NCBI GenBank assembly: GCA_028279515.1
Contig: JANQNQ010000001.1
Span: forward strand, 434,001-498,000
DNA from: Flavobacteriaceae bacterium
GTDB taxonomy: Bacteria; Bacteroidota; Bacteroidia; Flavobacteriales; Flavobacteriaceae
Length of the DNA stretch: 64,000 bases
Direction of reading: 5' to 3'
Shown: positions 42,301-52,911 of the stretch, piece after piece
Layout: each line of letters starts with the position of its first letter
How positions within the stretch are numbered: the first letter of the stretch is position 1
Position numbers and translations under genes: made by a program
Notes under the pieces: model-generated
What the model was told of the DNA's origin: nothing
Seen by the model: only the letters and a program-made list of their open reading frames with translations
Database searches by the model: none

Positions 42301-43126
42301 TCTTCTACACAACTACAAGATCAAAGAAAATGATCTACAAGGATCATTGAGAAGAGATAAGTTTACCATTTCTGTAGGAGACGAACTTCCAGCAGGAATC
42401 ATCAAACTTGCTAAAGTTTACATTGCAAAGAAACGTAAGCTTAAAGTAGGTGATAAGATGGCAGGTCGTCACGGTAACAAAGGTATCGTGGCACGTATCG
42501 TTCGTGAAGAAGATATGCCATTCTTGGAAGATGGAACTGCGGTAGATATCGTATTGAACCCACTAGGGGTACCTTCTCGTATGAACATTGGTCAGATCTA
42601 TGAAACGGTTCTAGGTTGGGCTGGTCAAAAACTTGGAAGAAAGTTTGCGACGCCTATCTTCGACGGTGCTTCACTAGATCAGATCAACGAGCTTACTGAC
42701 GAAGCGGCAATTCCAAGATTTGGTCATACGTATCTATATGATGGTGGTACAGGTGATCGTTTTGATCAACCAGCTACCGTAGGGGTGATCTACATGCTTA
42801 AACTTGGCCACATGGTTGATGATAAGATGCACGCCCGTTCAATTGGACCTTACTCATTGATTACGCAACAGCCATTAGGTGGTAAAGCACAATTTGGTGG
42901 TCAGCGTTTCGGAGAGATGGAGGTATGGGCACTCGAAGCATACGGTGCTTCTAGTACCTTGAGAGAGATCTTAACTGTGAAATCTGATGATGTTATTGGT
43001 AGAGCCAAAACGTACGAGTCCATCGTAAAAGGTGAGCCAATGCCAGAACCAGGGCTTCCTGAGTCGTTCAACGTATTGATGCACGAACTCAAAGGACTTG
43101 GTCTAGACATCAGATTAGAGGAATAA
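39317..43126 (+). CDS. rpoB: DNA-directed RNA polymerase subunit beta
   Basis: 1269 residues from ATG 39317 (a TTG three bases upstream is in frame but not needed). Starts [20 protein letters not shown] as in Bacteroidota. Key blocks: [22 protein letters not shown], the rifampicin region [88 protein letters not shown] and the C-terminal [18 protein letters not shown]. The rifampicin region has no obvious resistance replacement (Asp and His positions are kept). Confidence 0.99.
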   Translation: MFTNQTERLNFASAKNTPDYPDFLDIQIKSFQDFFQLETKSEERGDEGLYNTFMENFPITDTRNQFVLEFLDYFIDPPRYSIQECIERGLTYSVPLKARLKLYCTDPEHEDFETIVQDVYLGTIPYMTPSGTFVINGAERVVVSQLHRSPGVFFGQSFHANGTKLYSARVIPFKGSWIEFATDINSVMYAYIDRKKKLPVTTLFRAIGFERDKDILEIFDLAEEVKVSKSGLKKVLGRKLAARVLNTWHEDFVDEDTGEVVSIERNEIVLDRDTVLEKDHLEEILEADVKTILLHKESAQQGDYAIIYNTLQKDPTNSEKEAVEHIYRQLRNAEPPDEETARGIIDKLFFSDQRYNLGEVGRYRMNKKLGLDIDMEKQVLTKEDIITIIKYLIELINSKAEIDDIDHLSNRRVRTVGEQLSAQFGVGLARMARTIRERMNVRDNEVFTPIDLINAKTLSSVINSFFGTNQLSQFMDQTNPLAEITHKRRLSALGPGGLSRERAGFEVRDVHYTHYGRLCPIETPEGPNIGLISSLGVFAKVNNMGFIETPYRKVENGKVDINNTIYLSAEEEEGMKIAQANIPLDDKGTITADKVIAREEGDFPVVDPGQVQYTDVAPNQIASISASLIPFLEHDDANRALMGSNMMRQAVPLLRPQSPIVGTGLERQVASDSRVLINAEGNGVVEYVDAEKITIKYDRTDDERMVSFDDDFKTYELIKFRKTNQGTSINLKPIVQKGDRVEKGQVLCEGYATQTGELALGRNLKVAFMPWKGYNFEDAIVISEKVVRDDIFTSIHIDEYSLEVRDTKLGTEELTNDIPNVSEEATKDLDENGMIRIGAEVKPGDILIGKITPKGESDPTPEEKLLRAIFGDKAGDVKDASLKASPSLSGVVIDKKLFARAIKDKRKRAKDKEEIAALELEYSSKFTELKDRLVEKLFNVVNGKTCQGVQNDLGEEVLPKGKKYTLKMLNAVDDFTHLVGGTWTTDSATNSMVADLLHNYKIKENDLQGSLRRDKFTISVGDELPAGIIKLAKVYIAKKRKLKVGDKMAGRHGNKGIVARIVREEDMPFLEDGTAVDIVLNPLGVPSRMNIGQIYETVLGWAGQKLGRKFATPIFDGASLDQINELTDEAAIPRFGHTYLYDGGTGDRFDQPATVGVIYMLKLGHMVDDKMHARSIGPYSLITQQPLGGKAQFGGQRFGEMEVWALEAYGASSTLREILTVKSDDVIGRAKTYESIVKGEPMPEPGLPESFNVLMHELKGLGLDIRLEE

Positions 43127-43204
43127 TAAGGCCCATGACCTCTTCGAAAGAAGAGGCCAAGGCTGCATAAAGCGTTACATTAAAATTCATTATCACCATT
43201 TATT

Positions 43205-46200
43205 ATGGCTAGAAATAAAGATAAGAATACAGTTAAAAGATTTAATAAGATTTCGATTGGATTGTCTTCTCCTGAAGCGATCTTGGCAGAGTCGAGAGGT
43301 GAGGTCTTAAAACCTGAGACCATCAACTATCGTACGCACAAGCCAGAACGTGACGGACTTTTCTGCGAGCGTATCTTCGGTCCTGTAAAGGATTATGAGT
43401 GTGCCTGCGGAAAGTACAAGAGAATTCGATACAAAGGAATCGTTTGTGACCGTTGTGGAGTTGAAGTTACCGAGAAAAAGGTACGTAGAGACAGAGTGGG
43501 TCACATCAACCTTGTAGTGCCTGTAGCACACATCTGGTATTTCCGTTCGTTGCCAAACAAGATCGGATACCTTCTAGGACTTCCTTCTAAGAAGTTGGAT
43601 ATGATCATCTACTACGAAAGATATGTAGTGATTCAACCAGGGGAAGCAAAGAATGCCGAAGGCGAACCATTGCAAAAAATGGATTTCCTTACTGAAGAAG
43701 AGTACTTGAACATTCTTGATGCCCTTCCGCAGGAAAACCAATACTTAGAAGATTCTGATCCTAACAAGTTCATCGCTAAGATGGGTGCCGAATGTTTGAT
43801 CGATCTTTTGGCAAGAATTGACCTTGACGGACTTTCATACGAACTACGCCACAAGGCAAACAACGAAACATCAAAGCAACGTAAGACCGAAGCATTAAAG
43901 CGTCTTCAGGTTGTTGAAGCGCTGCGTGAGGCAAACAACAACAGAGAAAATCGTCCGGAGTGGATGATCATGAAGGTTGTTCCTGTTATTCCACCAGAAT
44001 TACGACCGTTGGTACCACTAGATGGTGGTCGTTTTGCAACGTCTGACCTAAATGACCTTTACCGTCGTGTAATCATCCGTAACAACCGTTTGAAGCGATT
44101 GGTAGAGATCAAGGCACCAGAAGTGATCTTGCGTAATGAGAAGCGTATGCTTCAAGAATCTGTAGATTCATTATTTGACAATACAAGAAAATCTTCGGCA
44201 GTTAAGACCGATTCTAATAGACCATTAAAGTCGCTTTCTGACTCGCTTAAAGGTAAGCAAGGGCGTTTCCGTCAAAACCTTCTTGGTAAACGTGTTGATT
44301 ACTCTGCACGTTCGGTAATCGTCGTTGGACCTGAGTTAAAACTATACGAATGTGGTCTTCCTAAGAACATGGCAGCCGAGCTTTACAAGCCTTTCGTAAT
44401 CCGTAAGTTGATCGAAAGAGGAATCGTAAAGACGGTAAAATCTGCTAAGAAGATCATCGATAAAAAAGAACCAGTAGTATGGGATATTCTTGAGAACGTT
44501 CTTAAAGGGCACCCGGTACTACTAAACCGTGCCCCCACACTTCACCGTTTGGGTATTCAAGCGTTCCAGCCTAAACTTATCGAAGGAAAGGCGATTCAGC
44601 TTCACCCACTAGTATGTACGGCATTCAACGCCGACTTTGACGGTGACCAGATGGCGGTACACTTACCACTAGGGCCAGAGGCGATTCTAGAAGCACAGTT
44701 ACTGATGTTGGCTTCGCACAACATCTTGAACCCTGCTAACGGATCACCGATTACGGTACCTTCTCAGGATATGGTACTTGGTCTTTATTACATGACCAAG
44801 GGTAGAAAGTCTACGAAAGAGCACCCGATCAAAGGAGAAGGACTTGTGTTCTACTCTGCTGAAGAGGTGAACATGGCTTACAATGAGAAGAAAGTGGATC
44901 TTAACGCAATCGTTAAGGTAAGAGCCATGGACTTCAATGAAAATGGCGAATTGGTGCCTCAAGTAATTGAGACCACTGCAGGTAGAGTACTGTTCAACGA
45001 AGTAGTACCTGAAGCAGCAGGATATGTAAACCAGGTATTGACCAAAAAGTCGTTACGTGATATTATCGGTAACATCCTTAAGGCTACTGATGTACCTACA
45101 ACGGCTGCGTTCTTGGATAAGATCAAGAACATGGGATATAAGTTTGCATTCCAAGGTGGATTGTCATTTAGCTTAGGGGATATTATCATTCCTCAAGAGA
45201 AACATACAATGATTGATGACGCCAACTCTCAAGTTGACGGTATCATGATGAACTATAACATGGGATTGATCACCAATAACGAACGTTATAATCAGGTGAT
45301 TGATATCTGGACCTCTACCAACGCAAGTCTAACCGAGTTAGCTATGAAGCGAATTCGTGAAGACCAGCAAGGATTTAACTCAGTGTTTATGATGTTAGAT
45401 TCTGGAGCAAGGGGTTCTAAAGAGCAGATTCGTCAGTTGACCGGTATGCGTGGTCTGATGGCCAAGCCTAAAAAATCGACTGCAGGTGGTGGAGAGATTA
45501 TCGAAAACCCGATTCTTTCTAACTTTAAAGAAGGACTTTCGATTCTTGAATACTTTATCTCTACTCACGGTGCTCGTAAAGGTCTTGCGGATACGGCCCT
45601 TAAAACGGCCGATGCTGGATACTTAACACGTCGTTTGGTAGACGTTTCTCAAGATGTGATCATTAACATCGATGATTGTGGAACGTTGAGAGGTGTTGAA
45701 GTAAAAGCACTTAAGAAAAACGAAGAGGTTGTTGAGTCACTTGGAGAAAGAATCTTAGGACGTGTATCACTTCACGATGTATACGACCCATTAACTGAAG
45801 AGTTATTGGTAAGTGCTGGTGAAGAGATTAGTGAAGAGATTGTAGTCAAGATCGATGCATCTCCAGTTGATAAAGTAGAAGTGCGTTCTGCATTGACATG
45901 TGAAGCTAGAAAAGGTATCTGTGCCAAGTGTTACGGACGTAACCTTGCTACCGGTAAGATGGTACAAAGAGGGGAAGCCGTTGGTGTTGTGGCAGCACAA
46001 TCGATTGGTGAACCTGGTACACAGCTTACACTTCGTACCTTCCACGTAGGGGGTATTGCAGGAAACATTTCTGAAGAGAACAAACTAGCTGTTAAGTTCG
46101 ACGGTATCGCTGAGATCGAAGACCTTAAAACAGTGAAGGGAGAAGATGTTGATGGAAATGCTATCGATATCGTAATCTCAAGAACTTCAGAAATTAAACT

Positions 46201-47503
46201 TGTTGACAAGAAAACAGGAATTACACTAAGTACCAATAACATTCCTTATGGATCGACCATCTTTGTAAAAGACGGAGACAAACTTTCTAAAGGAGATGTG
46301 GTATGTCAGTGGGATCCATATAACGGTGTGATTATCTCTGAGTTCTCAGGTAAGATTGCTTACGAGAACATCGAGCAGGGAGTTACCTACCAAGTTGAGA
46401 TCGATGAACAAACTGGTTTCCAAGAAAAAGTAATCTCAGAATCAAGAAACAAGAAGTTGATTCCAACCTTGTTGATTCAGGATACAAAAGGAAACACCTT
46501 ACGTTCGTACAACTTACCAGTAGGTGCGCACATCATGGTAGATGAAGGAGAGAAGATCAAAGAAGGTAAAGTATTAGTGAAGATTCCACGTAAGTCTGCA
46601 AAATCTGGGGATATTACAGGAGGTCTTCCAAGAGTTACCGAATTGTTTGAAGCACGTAACCCTTCGAATCCAGCAGTAGTTTCTGAGATTGATGGTGTTG
46701 TTTCCTTCGGAAAAATCAAGCGTGGTAATCGTGAGATCATTGTTGAGTCAAAACTTGGTGATATCAAGAAATACTTAGTGAAATTGTCAAATCAGATCTT
46801 GGTACAAGAGAACGACTATGTACGTGCCGGAATGCCATTATCTGATGGGTCGATCACGCCTGAAGATATCCTTTCTATCAAAGGGCCATCTGCAGTACAA
46901 CAGTACTTGGTGAACGAAGTTCAAGAAGTATACCGTCTGCAAGGGGTGAAGATCAACGACAAGCACTTTGAGGTAGTTGTAAGACAGATGATGCGTAAAG
47001 TGAAGATCAATGATCCAGGAGATACGATCTTCCTTGAGAACCAATTGGTACACAAGTACGACTTTATCCAAGAGAATGATGAGATTTTCGGAAAGAAAGT
47101 GATCGAGAGTGCTGGTGATTCTGAGAATTTGAAAGAAGGACAGATCATCACTTCAAGAGAGCTTAGAGACGAGAACTCAATCTTGAGACGAAACGATAAA
47201 GCACTTGTAGAAGCTAGAGATGCTGTACCTGCTACGGCAACTCCAATACTTCAAGGTATCACAAGAGCTTCGTTACAGACTAAGTCGTTTATCTCGGCTG
47301 CTTCCTTCCAGGAAACAACCAAAGTATTGAACGAGGCTGCTGTAAGCGGTAAAGTAGATACACTAGAAGGATTAAAAGAAAATGTAATTGTAGGTCACAG
47401 AATACCTGCTGGTACCGGAATGAGAGATTACGATTCGATCATTGTTGGATCTAAGCAAGAGTATGACGAGATCATGGCAAATAAAGAAGAGGTTAATTTT
47501 TAA
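43205..47503 (+). CDS. rpoC: DNA-directed RNA polymerase subunit beta'
   Basis: 1432 residues. N-terminal zinc ribbon [13 protein letters not shown]...CDRCG, lid/rudder region, catalytic loop [15 protein letters not shown] (about residue 475) with the three Mg-binding Asp, bridge-helix and trigger-loop region [20 protein letters not shown], second zinc site [16 protein letters not shown], and [24 protein letters not shown]-terminus as usual for Bacteroidota. 78 bp after rpoB; that gap has a CCTCTT/AAGAGG hairpin (43139-43156) without a T-run. Confidence 0.99.
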   Translation: MARNKDKNTVKRFNKISIGLSSPEAILAESRGEVLKPETINYRTHKPERDGLFCERIFGPVKDYECACGKYKRIRYKGIVCDRCGVEVTEKKVRRDRVGHINLVVPVAHIWYFRSLPNKIGYLLGLPSKKLDMIIYYERYVVIQPGEAKNAEGEPLQKMDFLTEEEYLNILDALPQENQYLEDSDPNKFIAKMGAECLIDLLARIDLDGLSYELRHKANNETSKQRKTEALKRLQVVEALREANNNRENRPEWMIMKVVPVIPPELRPLVPLDGGRFATSDLNDLYRRVIIRNNRLKRLVEIKAPEVILRNEKRMLQESVDSLFDNTRKSSAVKTDSNRPLKSLSDSLKGKQGRFRQNLLGKRVDYSARSVIVVGPELKLYECGLPKNMAAELYKPFVIRKLIERGIVKTVKSAKKIIDKKEPVVWDILENVLKGHPVLLNRAPTLHRLGIQAFQPKLIEGKAIQLHPLVCTAFNADFDGDQMAVHLPLGPEAILEAQLLMLASHNILNPANGSPITVPSQDMVLGLYYMTKGRKSTKEHPIKGEGLVFYSAEEVNMAYNEKKVDLNAIVKVRAMDFNENGELVPQVIETTAGRVLFNEVVPEAAGYVNQVLTKKSLRDIIGNILKATDVPTTAAFLDKIKNMGYKFAFQGGLSFSLGDIIIPQEKHTMIDDANSQVDGIMMNYNMGLITNNERYNQVIDIWTSTNASLTELAMKRIREDQQGFNSVFMMLDSGARGSKEQIRQLTGMRGLMAKPKKSTAGGGEIIENPILSNFKEGLSILEYFISTHGARKGLADTALKTADAGYLTRRLVDVSQDVIINIDDCGTLRGVEVKALKKNEEVVESLGERILGRVSLHDVYDPLTEELLVSAGEEISEEIVVKIDASPVDKVEVRSALTCEARKGICAKCYGRNLATGKMVQRGEAVGVVAAQSIGEPGTQLTLRTFHVGGIAGNISEENKLAVKFDGIAEIEDLKTVKGEDVDGNAIDIVISRTSEIKLVDKKTGITLSTNNIPYGSTIFVKDGDKLSKGDVVCQWDPYNGVIISEFSGKIAYENIEQGVTYQVEIDEQTGFQEKVISESRNKKLIPTLLIQDTKGNTLRSYNLPVGAHIMVDEGEKIKEGKVLVKIPRKSAKSGDITGGLPRVTELFEARNPSNPAVVSEIDGVVSFGKIKRGNREIIVESKLGDIKKYLVKLSNQILVQENDYVRAGMPLSDGSITPEDILSIKGPSAVQQYLVNEVQEVYRLQGVKINDKHFEVVVRQMMRKVKINDPGDTIFLENQLVHKYDFIQENDEIFGKKVIESAGDSENLKEGQIITSRELRDENSILRRNDKALVEARDAVPATATPILQGITRASLQTKSFISAASFQETTKVLNEAAVSGKVDTLEGLKENVIVGHRIPAGTGMRDYDSIIVGSKQEYDEIMANKEEVNF

Positions 47504-47509
47504 TCACTT

Positions 47510-47824
47510 ATGAGCGATCAAAACAAACCAAAAGACAAGCAGATCAATATTGAGCTGGACGAAAAGGTAGCCGAAGGAACCTATTCCAACTTGGCGATCA
47601 TCAACCACTCGGTATCTGAATTTGTAGTCGACTTTGTAAGCATTATGCCCGGTACGCCAAAGGCAAAGGTGAAGTCAAGAATTATTTTGACACCACAACA
47701 CGCCAAGCGTTTGCTAAAGGCATTGGGCGACAACGTGCATCGGTTTGAAAACGCCCATGGAGAGATCAAAGATTATGAACAACCTCCGATTCCGTTGAAT
47801 TTCGGACCTACAGGAGAAGCATAA
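47510..47824 (+). CDS. DUF3467 family protein
   Basis: 104 residues. Begins INIELDEKVAEGTYSNLAIINHSVSEFVVDFVSIMPGTPKAKVKSRIILTP, the DUF3467 pattern, ending with QHAKRLLKALGDNVHRFENAHGEI. Function unknown. It starts 6 bp after rpoC and ends before a strong terminator, so it is transcribed with rpoBC; this position directly behind rpoC is common in Bacteroidota and hints at a link to transcription, unproven. Confidence 0.88.
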   Translation: MSDQNKPKDKQINIELDEKVAEGTYSNLAIINHSVSEFVVDFVSIMPGTPKAKVKSRIILTPQHAKRLLKALGDNVHRFENAHGEIKDYEQPPIPLNFGPTGEA

Positions 47825-47827
47825 CAC

Positions 47828-47860
47828 AAAAAAGCCTCGAACATTGTTCGAGGCTTTTTT
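47828..47860. terminator. Bidirectional terminator between DUF3467 and prfC
   Basis: AAAAAAGCCTCGAAC, loop ATT, GTTCGAGGCTTTTTT: a 10-bp GC-containing stem with A/T runs on both sides, ending the rpoBC operon and the convergent prfC. Confidence 0.93.
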
Positions 47861-47882
47861 TATATGATAAAAATAAAATGAT

Positions 47883-49475
47883 CTATTGTTCGAATTCGCT
47901 CGTGAAGTGCAGTTTGACGTTCGGATACTTTTGTTGCGTCATTTGGATCGAAAACGACGAGTCAGCTAAGAACACTAATTGTCCGTGCTTGTCTTTGGCC
48001 AAGAACTTTTGCTTCACTCTTTTAAATTCGGCAAACTCATCACTCTTAGGGTCTTCAGTCGAAACCCAACAAGCCTTATGTACATTCAGGTTTTCATAGG
48101 TACACTTGGCACCATATTCATGCTCCAAACGATATTGGATCACTTCATACTGTAAAGCGCCCACAGTACCGATGATCTTCCGCCCATTCAATTCCAAAGT
48201 AAATAGCTGAGCAACACCTTCGTCCATCAATTGGTCGATTCCCTTGTTCAGTTGCTTAGATTTCATAGGGTCGGCATTGTTGATGTACCTAAAATGTTCA
48301 GGCGAAAAGCTCGGAATTCCTTTAAAGTTGATCTTTTCACCCTCGGTCAAGGTGTCTCCGATCTTAAAGTTTCCGGTATCGTGAAGTCCCACAATATCTC
48401 CAGGATAAGACACGTCTACGATCTCTTTCTTTTCAGCAAAGAATGCATTCGGACTAGAAAACTTCAATTTCTTGTTAAGTCCAACATGCAAATAGGGGGT
48501 ATTCCTCTTAAATTCTCCCGAAACGATTTTTACAAAAGCCAATCGGTCTCTGTGCTTTGGATCCATATTGGCATGAATCTTAAAGACAAACCCCGTGAAG
48601 TTCTTTTCGTCTGGTTTTACCAAGCGTTCTTCACTTTGCTTCGGACGTGGTTGCGGTGCGATATCAACAAAGCAGTCCAATAACTCACGTACTCCAAAGT
48701 TGTTCAACGCTGATCCAAAGAACACCGGTTGAAGCGTTCCAGCAGCATATGCCTCTTGATCAAACTTTGGATACACCTCATAGACCAATTCGAGCTCTTC
48801 ACGCAACGTAGCGGCCGCTTCGGCGCCTATGTGATCTTCTAATTCTGGATTATTTACATCGTCAAATTGAATACTATCTGAGGTCGTTTGCTTGTTTTCT
48901 CCTGAGAACAAGTTGATGTTCTTTTCCCAAATATTGTAGATCCCTTTAAAATCGTACCCCATTCCTATCGGAAAACTCAAAGGCGTAACCGTCAGTCCGA
49001 GTTTTTGTTCAACCTCGTCCAATAGATCGAAGGCATCCTTTCCTTCACGGTCTAACTTGTTGATGAACACGATCATCGGAATGTTACGCATACGACAAAC
49101 CTGAACAAGCTTTTCTGTTTGTTCCTCAACACCCTTAGCAACGTCAATTACAACGATCACGCTATCAACAGCCGTCAACGTTCTGAAGGTGTCTTCAGCA
49201 AAATCCTTGTGTCCAGGCGTATCGAGAATGTTTATTTTCTTGTCTCTATAAAGAAAGGCAAGTACAGAGGTAGCTACCGAAATTCCACGTTGGCGTTCGA
49301 TTTCCATAAAGTCACTCGTAGCTCCTTTCTTGATCTTATTCGACTTAACGGCACCCGCTTCCTGAATCGCTCCACCAAAAAGCAGCAACTTTTCTGTCAA
49401 GGTCGTTTTACCCGCATCCGGGTGCGAAATAATGCCAAAGGTTCTCCTGCGTGAGATTTCTTCTAAAAAACTCAT
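47883..49475 (-). CDS. prfC: Peptide chain release factor 3
   Basis: 530 residues. GTPase that recycles RF1/RF2. Starts MSFLEEISRRRTFGIISHPDAGKTT (P loop), then FMEIERQRGISVATSV, NILDTPGHKDFAEDTFRTL and FINKLDREGKDAFDLLDEVE, followed by RF3-specific GVAQLFTLELNGRKIIGTVGALQYEVIQYRLEHEYGA. Length agrees with RF3 (about 529) rather than EF-G. Single gene, convergent with the rpoC operon. Confidence 0.97.
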   Translation of the reverse strand: MSFLEEISRRRTFGIISHPDAGKTTLTEKLLLFGGAIQEAGAVKSNKIKKGATSDFMEIERQRGISVATSVLAFLYRDKKINILDTPGHKDFAEDTFRTLTAVDSVIVVIDVAKGVEEQTEKLVQVCRMRNIPMIVFINKLDREGKDAFDLLDEVEQKLGLTVTPLSFPIGMGYDFKGIYNIWEKNINLFSGENKQTTSDSIQFDDVNNPELEDHIGAEAAATLREELELVYEVYPKFDQEAYAAGTLQPVFFGSALNNFGVRELLDCFVDIAPQPRPKQSEERLVKPDEKNFTGFVFKIHANMDPKHRDRLAFVKIVSGEFKRNTPYLHVGLNKKLKFSSPNAFFAEKKEIVDVSYPGDIVGLHDTGNFKIGDTLTEGEKINFKGIPSFSPEHFRYINNADPMKSKQLNKGIDQLMDEGVAQLFTLELNGRKIIGTVGALQYEVIQYRLEHEYGAKCTYENLNVHKACWVSTEDPKSDEFAEFKRVKQKFLAKDKHGQLVFLADSSFSIQMTQQKYPNVKLHFTSEFEQ

Positions 49476-49658
49476 AAACTGTACTTTACTCTTAAAATTT
49501 TAGTCGAATGTTTCGTGGCGCAATATTAATCAATTTGGGTAGGCTATCAAAAGATTTGTGGCTTTTACATGTACAGAGATCATATGAATTTTACTGTGAT
49601 TTTATTTTATGATAGGTTTAACCTATTTTGTAGCTTTATTGCGCTATTTTTAACTGCT

Positions 49659-50174
49659 ATGACTGAAGAAAAAGTAATTCTTGTAAATGAACAGGATGAG
49701 CAGATTGGGTTGATGCCCAAGATGGAAGCTCATGAGAAAGCGTTGCTGCATCGGGCCTTTTCTGTTTTTGTAATGAACAAAAAAGGAGAATTGATGTTAC
49801 AACAGCGCGCACTTCACAAATATCACTCGCCCGGGTTGTGGACCAATACATGTTGTAGCCATCAACGTGATGGAGAGTCTAATATTGCTGCAGGTAAAAG
49901 ACGGTTGCAAGAAGAGATGGGGTTTGTGACGGAATTAAAGGAAACGGTATCGTTTATTTACAAGGCGCCTTTTGATAATGGCCTTACCGAACATGAGTTC
50001 GACCATGTCATGGTTGGAACATATGAAGGAGAACCTAATATCAATGAAGAAGAAGTGGCTGCATGGAAATGGATGCCGCTCGATTCAGTAAAAGAAGACA
50101 TAGACAAAAATCCAGACCAATACACAGCTTGGTTTAAGATCATCTTTGATAAGTTTTACAATCACTTGGAATAA
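49659..50174 (+). CDS. idi: Isopentenyl-diphosphate delta-isomerase, type 1
   Basis: 171 residues from ATG 49659; the longer frame from 49569 is hydrophobic and not family-like. Nudix-fold type 1 enzyme: VILVNEQDEQIGLMPKMEAH, HRAFSVFVMNKKGELMLQQRA, catalytic Cys in LWTNTCCSHQRDGE, and RRLQEEMGF with the Glu ligands (Nudix-like), then HEFDHVMVGTYEG and the late EEVAAWKWM. Interconverts IPP and DMAPP. First of a run idi - PTPS-like - manA. Confidence 0.95.
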   Translation: MTEEKVILVNEQDEQIGLMPKMEAHEKALLHRAFSVFVMNKKGELMLQQRALHKYHSPGLWTNTCCSHQRDGESNIAAGKRRLQEEMGFVTELKETVSFIYKAPFDNGLTEHEFDHVMVGTYEGEPNINEEEVAAWKWMPLDSVKEDIDKNPDQYTAWFKIIFDKFYNHLE

Positions 50175-50182
50175 TCGGCAGC

Positions 50183-50596
50183 ATGAAGGTAACTGTACAT
50201 AGAAAAGCGCATTTTAATGCTGCCCATCGCTTATATCGAAAAGATTGGAGTGATGAAAAAAATACTGTGGTTTTTGGTAAATGCAATAATCCCAACTACC
50301 ATGGGCACAATTATGAGCTCATTGTCAGTGTTACGGGACCTATTGATTCTGAAACAGGCTTTGTGATCGACATGAAGGTGTTGAAGGACTTAATTTATGA
50401 AGAAGTAGAAGAGTACTTAGATCATAAGAACCTGAATGAGGATGTGGCCGAGTTCAAAGACCTCAATCCAACGGCAGAAAATATAGCCGGAGTGATCTGG
50501 AATAGGCTTCGAGCAAAGATCCAACAGCATCTACAGTTGGAAGTGACCCTATATGAAACACCTAGAAACTTTGTTACATACGCGGGCGAAGAATGA
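50183..50596 (+). CDS. 6-pyruvoyl-tetrahydropterin synthase family protein
   Basis: 137 residues. Zinc ligands His15, His40, His42 (AHFNAAHRL and NYHGHNY) and Cys34 in GKCNNPNYHGHNY. The five-residue gap between Cys and HGH, and LDHKNLNEDV, PTAENIAGVIWNRL and VTLYETPRNFVTY, resemble animal PTPS, whereas bacterial QueD has CxxxHGH. This suggests production of 6-pyruvoyl-tetrahydropterin (tetrahydrobiopterin-type cofactor) rather than queuosine precursor, although both activities occur in the family. 8 bp after idi. Confidence 0.85.
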   Translation: MKVTVHRKAHFNAAHRLYRKDWSDEKNTVVFGKCNNPNYHGHNYELIVSVTGPIDSETGFVIDMKVLKDLIYEEVEEYLDHKNLNEDVAEFKDLNPTAENIAGVIWNRLRAKIQQHLQLEVTLYETPRNFVTYAGEE

Positions 50597-50630
50597 AATT
50601 CATTTCATCAGTTGAAGTAATTCGTAGCAT

Positions 50631-51614
50631 ATGAACACAAAAGAGGAAAAGCTATATCCTTTAAAATTTCACCCAATCTTTAAAGAACGTCTTTGGGGCG
50701 GCTCAAAACTGAGAGATGTTTTGGAAAAGGAAATGCATGGGGAAGGTATCGGAGAAAGCTGGGAACTTTCTACGGTTCCTGGAGAAATATCGGTGGTTTC
50801 AGAAGGAGTATTGAAAGAGACCTCTTTGCAGGAGTTGATTAAATCGTATAAAGGAGACTTAGTAGGCGAGAAGGTATATTCTGAATTTGGCGAAATGTTT
50901 CCGTTGTTGATCAAATTCATTGATGCTAAGCTCGATTTATCGGTGCAGCTGCATCCTAATGACGAATTGGCTCAGAAACGCCATGATTCCTTCGGAAAAA
51001 CAGAAATGTGGTATGTTATGGAGGCTGACGAAGATGCGAAGTTGATTGTTGGATTCAATAAGGATACAACAAAAGAAGAATACGAGCAGCACCTGAAGCA
51101 CAACACATTGTCAGAGCTTTTGAATTTTGAACAGGTAACCGAAGGGGACACCTTTTTCATCAATACCGGTAAGATCCATGCGATCGGTGCCGGAACGCTG
51201 TTGGCAGAGATCCAGCAGACTTCTGATATCACCTATCGTGTGTATGATTGGAACCGTAAGGACAAAGACGGCAAAACTCGAGAGTTACATACAGAACTCG
51301 CCTTAGATGCAATCGATTATGAAAAGAAAGACGATTTTAAGATAAAGTATGATCACAACCATAATATTACCAACGATATGGTAAGGTGTGATTATTTTGT
51401 TACTAATTACCTAAACTTAGATAGTGACATGAACTTTGACCATAGCGACAAGGATTCTTTTGTAATATATATTTGCGTTGCTGGAGAGGGGAGTATTGTC
51501 ACAGAGCATGGTAAAACGAGTATCAAAAAAGGAGAGACAATACTCATTCCTGCCGCATTGAAGCAGGGGACCATCGAAACGGCTTCGGCTACATTTTTAG
51601 AAGTGCATATTTAA
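50631..51614 (+). CDS. manA: Mannose-6-phosphate isomerase, type I
   Basis: 327 residues. Cupin zinc enzyme interconverting mannose-6-P and fructose-6-P. FKERLWGGSKL start, ESWELSTVPGEIS, zinc ligands Gln/His in SVQLHPNDELA, Glu in KTEMWYVMEAD, His in FINTGKIHAIGAGTLLAEIQQ, and late VYDWNRKDKDGKTRELH with the substrate Arg. Matches the short, B. subtilis-like class. Feeds GDP-mannose synthesis or mannose use. 34 bp after the PTPS gene. Confidence 0.93.
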   Translation: MNTKEEKLYPLKFHPIFKERLWGGSKLRDVLEKEMHGEGIGESWELSTVPGEISVVSEGVLKETSLQELIKSYKGDLVGEKVYSEFGEMFPLLIKFIDAKLDLSVQLHPNDELAQKRHDSFGKTEMWYVMEADEDAKLIVGFNKDTTKEEYEQHLKHNTLSELLNFEQVTEGDTFFINTGKIHAIGAGTLLAEIQQTSDITYRVYDWNRKDKDGKTRELHTELALDAIDYEKKDDFKIKYDHNHNITNDMVRCDYFVTNYLNLDSDMNFDHSDKDSFVIYICVAGEGSIVTEHGKTSIKKGETILIPAALKQGTIETASATFLEVHI

Positions 51615-51625
51615 CAAATTTGCTG

Positions 51626-51633
51626 TACTTTTG
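51626..51633 (+). promoter_or_regulatory. -7 element before the 88-residue gene
   Basis: TACTTTTG, a perfect TAnnTTTG, 23 nt before ATG 51657. No TTTG at the normal -33 distance. Confidence 0.45.
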
Positions 51634-51656
51634 CAGCAGTCAAAAAAATAGAAAAT

Positions 51657-51923
51657 ATGGCAAGTGTAAAAAACCTAAAAAAAGATATCAACTTTGTTTT
51701 AGGAGACATTATTGAGTCGGTATACATTTGGGAACTTGATAACCCAAAAGCAGACACTAAGAAAAGTGAGGCAATCATTGATGAGGCGATCGCTACATTT
51801 GATGAGTTGATCATCAAGGTAAATGACAAAAGTGTCGAGAACAAACGATCTCATTTTAAGCAAATAAATGTTGAGCTTGAACAGAAGGCAACGGCATTAA
51901 TAGAAAAATTGAATAAGCTATAA
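51657..51923 (+). CDS. Conserved hypothetical protein, 88 residues, helical
   Basis: Not recognised beyond a likely flavobacterial conserved family. Sequence is nearly all alpha-helical with heptad-like hydrophobics: LKKDINFVLGDIIESVYIWEL, then KSEAIIDEAIATFDELIIKV, then HFKQINVELEQKATALIEKLNKL. Charged, no Cys, no signal peptide, cytosolic. Own -7 box and a strong terminator at 51949-51976 make it a single-gene unit. Confidence 0.8.
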   Translation: MASVKNLKKDINFVLGDIIESVYIWELDNPKADTKKSEAIIDEAIATFDELIIKVNDKSVENKRSHFKQINVELEQKATALIEKLNKL

Positions 51924-51948
51924 AAAAAGTGTAGCTAAAGAATACCAG

Positions 51949-51976
51949 AGCATTGCGAGATCGCAATGCTTTTTTT
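51949..51976 (+). terminator. Intrinsic terminator after the 88-residue gene
   Basis: AGCATTGCGA (51949-51958), loop GA extended, TCGCAATGCT (51961-51970), followed by TTTTTTT. The tRNA promoter begins 23 nt further on. Confidence 0.9.
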
Positions 51977-51998
51977 ATGGAAAAAACTTTCAAAAATG

Positions 51999-52029
51999 TT
52001 TGTAGATACCAATTTCAAAATTATATTTG
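51999..52029 (+). promoter_or_regulatory. Promoter of the second tRNA-Thr
   Basis: TTTG (51999-52002), 19-nt spacer, TATATTTG (52022-52029); both perfect. Start about 52036, 37 nt before the tRNA. Confidence 0.85.
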
Positions 52030-52072
52030 CACCCGCTTACCGATTCATTATTGGGGTTGGTAAAACATAAAA

Positions 52073-52146
52073 GCCGATATAGCTCAGCTGGCTAGAGCAG
52101 CTGGTTTGTAATCAGCAGGTCGTGGGTTCGAGTCCCTCTATCGGCT
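52073..52146 (+). tRNA. tRNA-Thr (anticodon TGT), second copy
   Basis: 74 nt. Differs from 34166-34239 at only three positions: a compensated pair in the acceptor stem (G-C to A-T) and one anticodon-stem base giving G-U. Loop TTTGTAA (TGT). It has its own promoter and terminator. Confidence 0.97.
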
Positions 52147-52154
52147 CAGAATAA

Positions 52155-52186
52155 AAAAAGCGCTAAACCTTGGTTTAGCGCTTTTT
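52155..52186. terminator. Bidirectional terminator after tRNA-Thr
   Basis: AAAAAGCGCTAAACC, loop TT, GGTTTAGCGCTTTTT. Serves the tRNA on the plus strand and the DUF4369 gene on the minus strand. Confidence 0.9.
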
Positions 52187-52209
52187 GTTTTATCATTGTT
52201 TAGCTGGTC

Positions 52210-52911
52210 TTATTCTTTAGTTGCTTCCAGTAGCTTTTCTAATTGCTGTCCATACTTTGAGGCTTTAACTTCAGGAGTCAACACTTTGTTGATTGAGTCT
52301 AATAGCACCGGATTGGCATCATAGATCTCATTGACCGCAATGTAAGGTGCGATCTCAGAATTTTTGTGCATCAGAGCAAAGTTGATGGCGTAACGATATC
52401 TTTTTCTAAGCCAGCTGTTCGATGCTGCTTCAATACTGTCTAACTTTATAGCATCTTCTGCCTTCTGTGCATCAAAACGAGCTTTAAACAGGTCTAGTTG
52501 CACTAAGTTGAACTCGCGCATCATGCCAAGGTATTCGTTTAGTAATTCGTTTGAAGCAGATCCTGATACATTAGCTTTGACTTCAAACTCTCTTAGTTCA
52601 GTGTTGATGGTAATGTTTCCTTTTTCACCGAAGAATTGGATACGGTCGTCGTTTTCGTCTGCGTCTTTCTTATCGAGTTGTAAGTAGAATACCTCTGGAC
52701 CTTCAATCATAGCACCAAGTACAAAGTTGCTGTCGCCATCGATGACCAGTGAATCTACATTGACAATGACAGAATCTTGTATCTTTTGAAGATACAATGT
52801 TCCTTTTTTAAGGCCTTTGACGTTTCCAGAAACGGTCATGTCATATTCTTTCTTTCCGCAGGAAACAATAAAAAGCGCGGCAATCAGTGCTAATACTATA
52901 TTTTTTCTCAT
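52210..52911 (-). CDS. DUF4369 domain-containing lipoprotein
   Basis: 233 residues. Signal peptide with lipobox LFIVSC (Cys about 18). DUF4369 domain: YDMTVSGNVKGLKKGTLYLQKIQDSVIVNVDSLVIDGDSNFVLG, FYLQLDKKDADENDDRIQFFGEKGNITI. The family is usually the N-terminal part of outer-membrane or periplasmic thioredoxin-like proteins; here the thioredoxin part is missing and a helical C-terminus replaces it. Full-length ORF, so it looks like a genuine stand-alone form. Function unknown. Confidence 0.85.
   Translation of the reverse strand: MRKNIVLALIAALFIVSCGKKEYDMTVSGNVKGLKKGTLYLQKIQDSVIVNVDSLVIDGDSNFVLGAMIEGPEVFYLQLDKKDADENDDRIQFFGEKGNITINTELREFEVKANVSGSASNELLNEYLGMMREFNLVQLDLFKARFDAQKAEDAIKLDSIEAASNSWLRKRYRYAINFALMHKNSEIAPYIAVNEIYDANPVLLDSINKVLTPEVKASKYGQQLEKLLEATKE

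Noticed and set aside
45931..46242. Long antisense ORFs within rpoC, rpoB and tuf (for example this one, 41701-42132 and 35279-35665)
   Set aside because: They mirror strongly biased codon use of highly expressed genes, have no start context and no family features.
34166..52146. Two nearly identical tRNA-Thr(TGT) genes 18 kb apart as possible attachment sites of an island
   Set aside because: The DNA between them is core (tuf, secE-rpoC, prfC, idi, manA) with no integrase or composition change. Each copy has its own promoter, so this is tRNA duplication.
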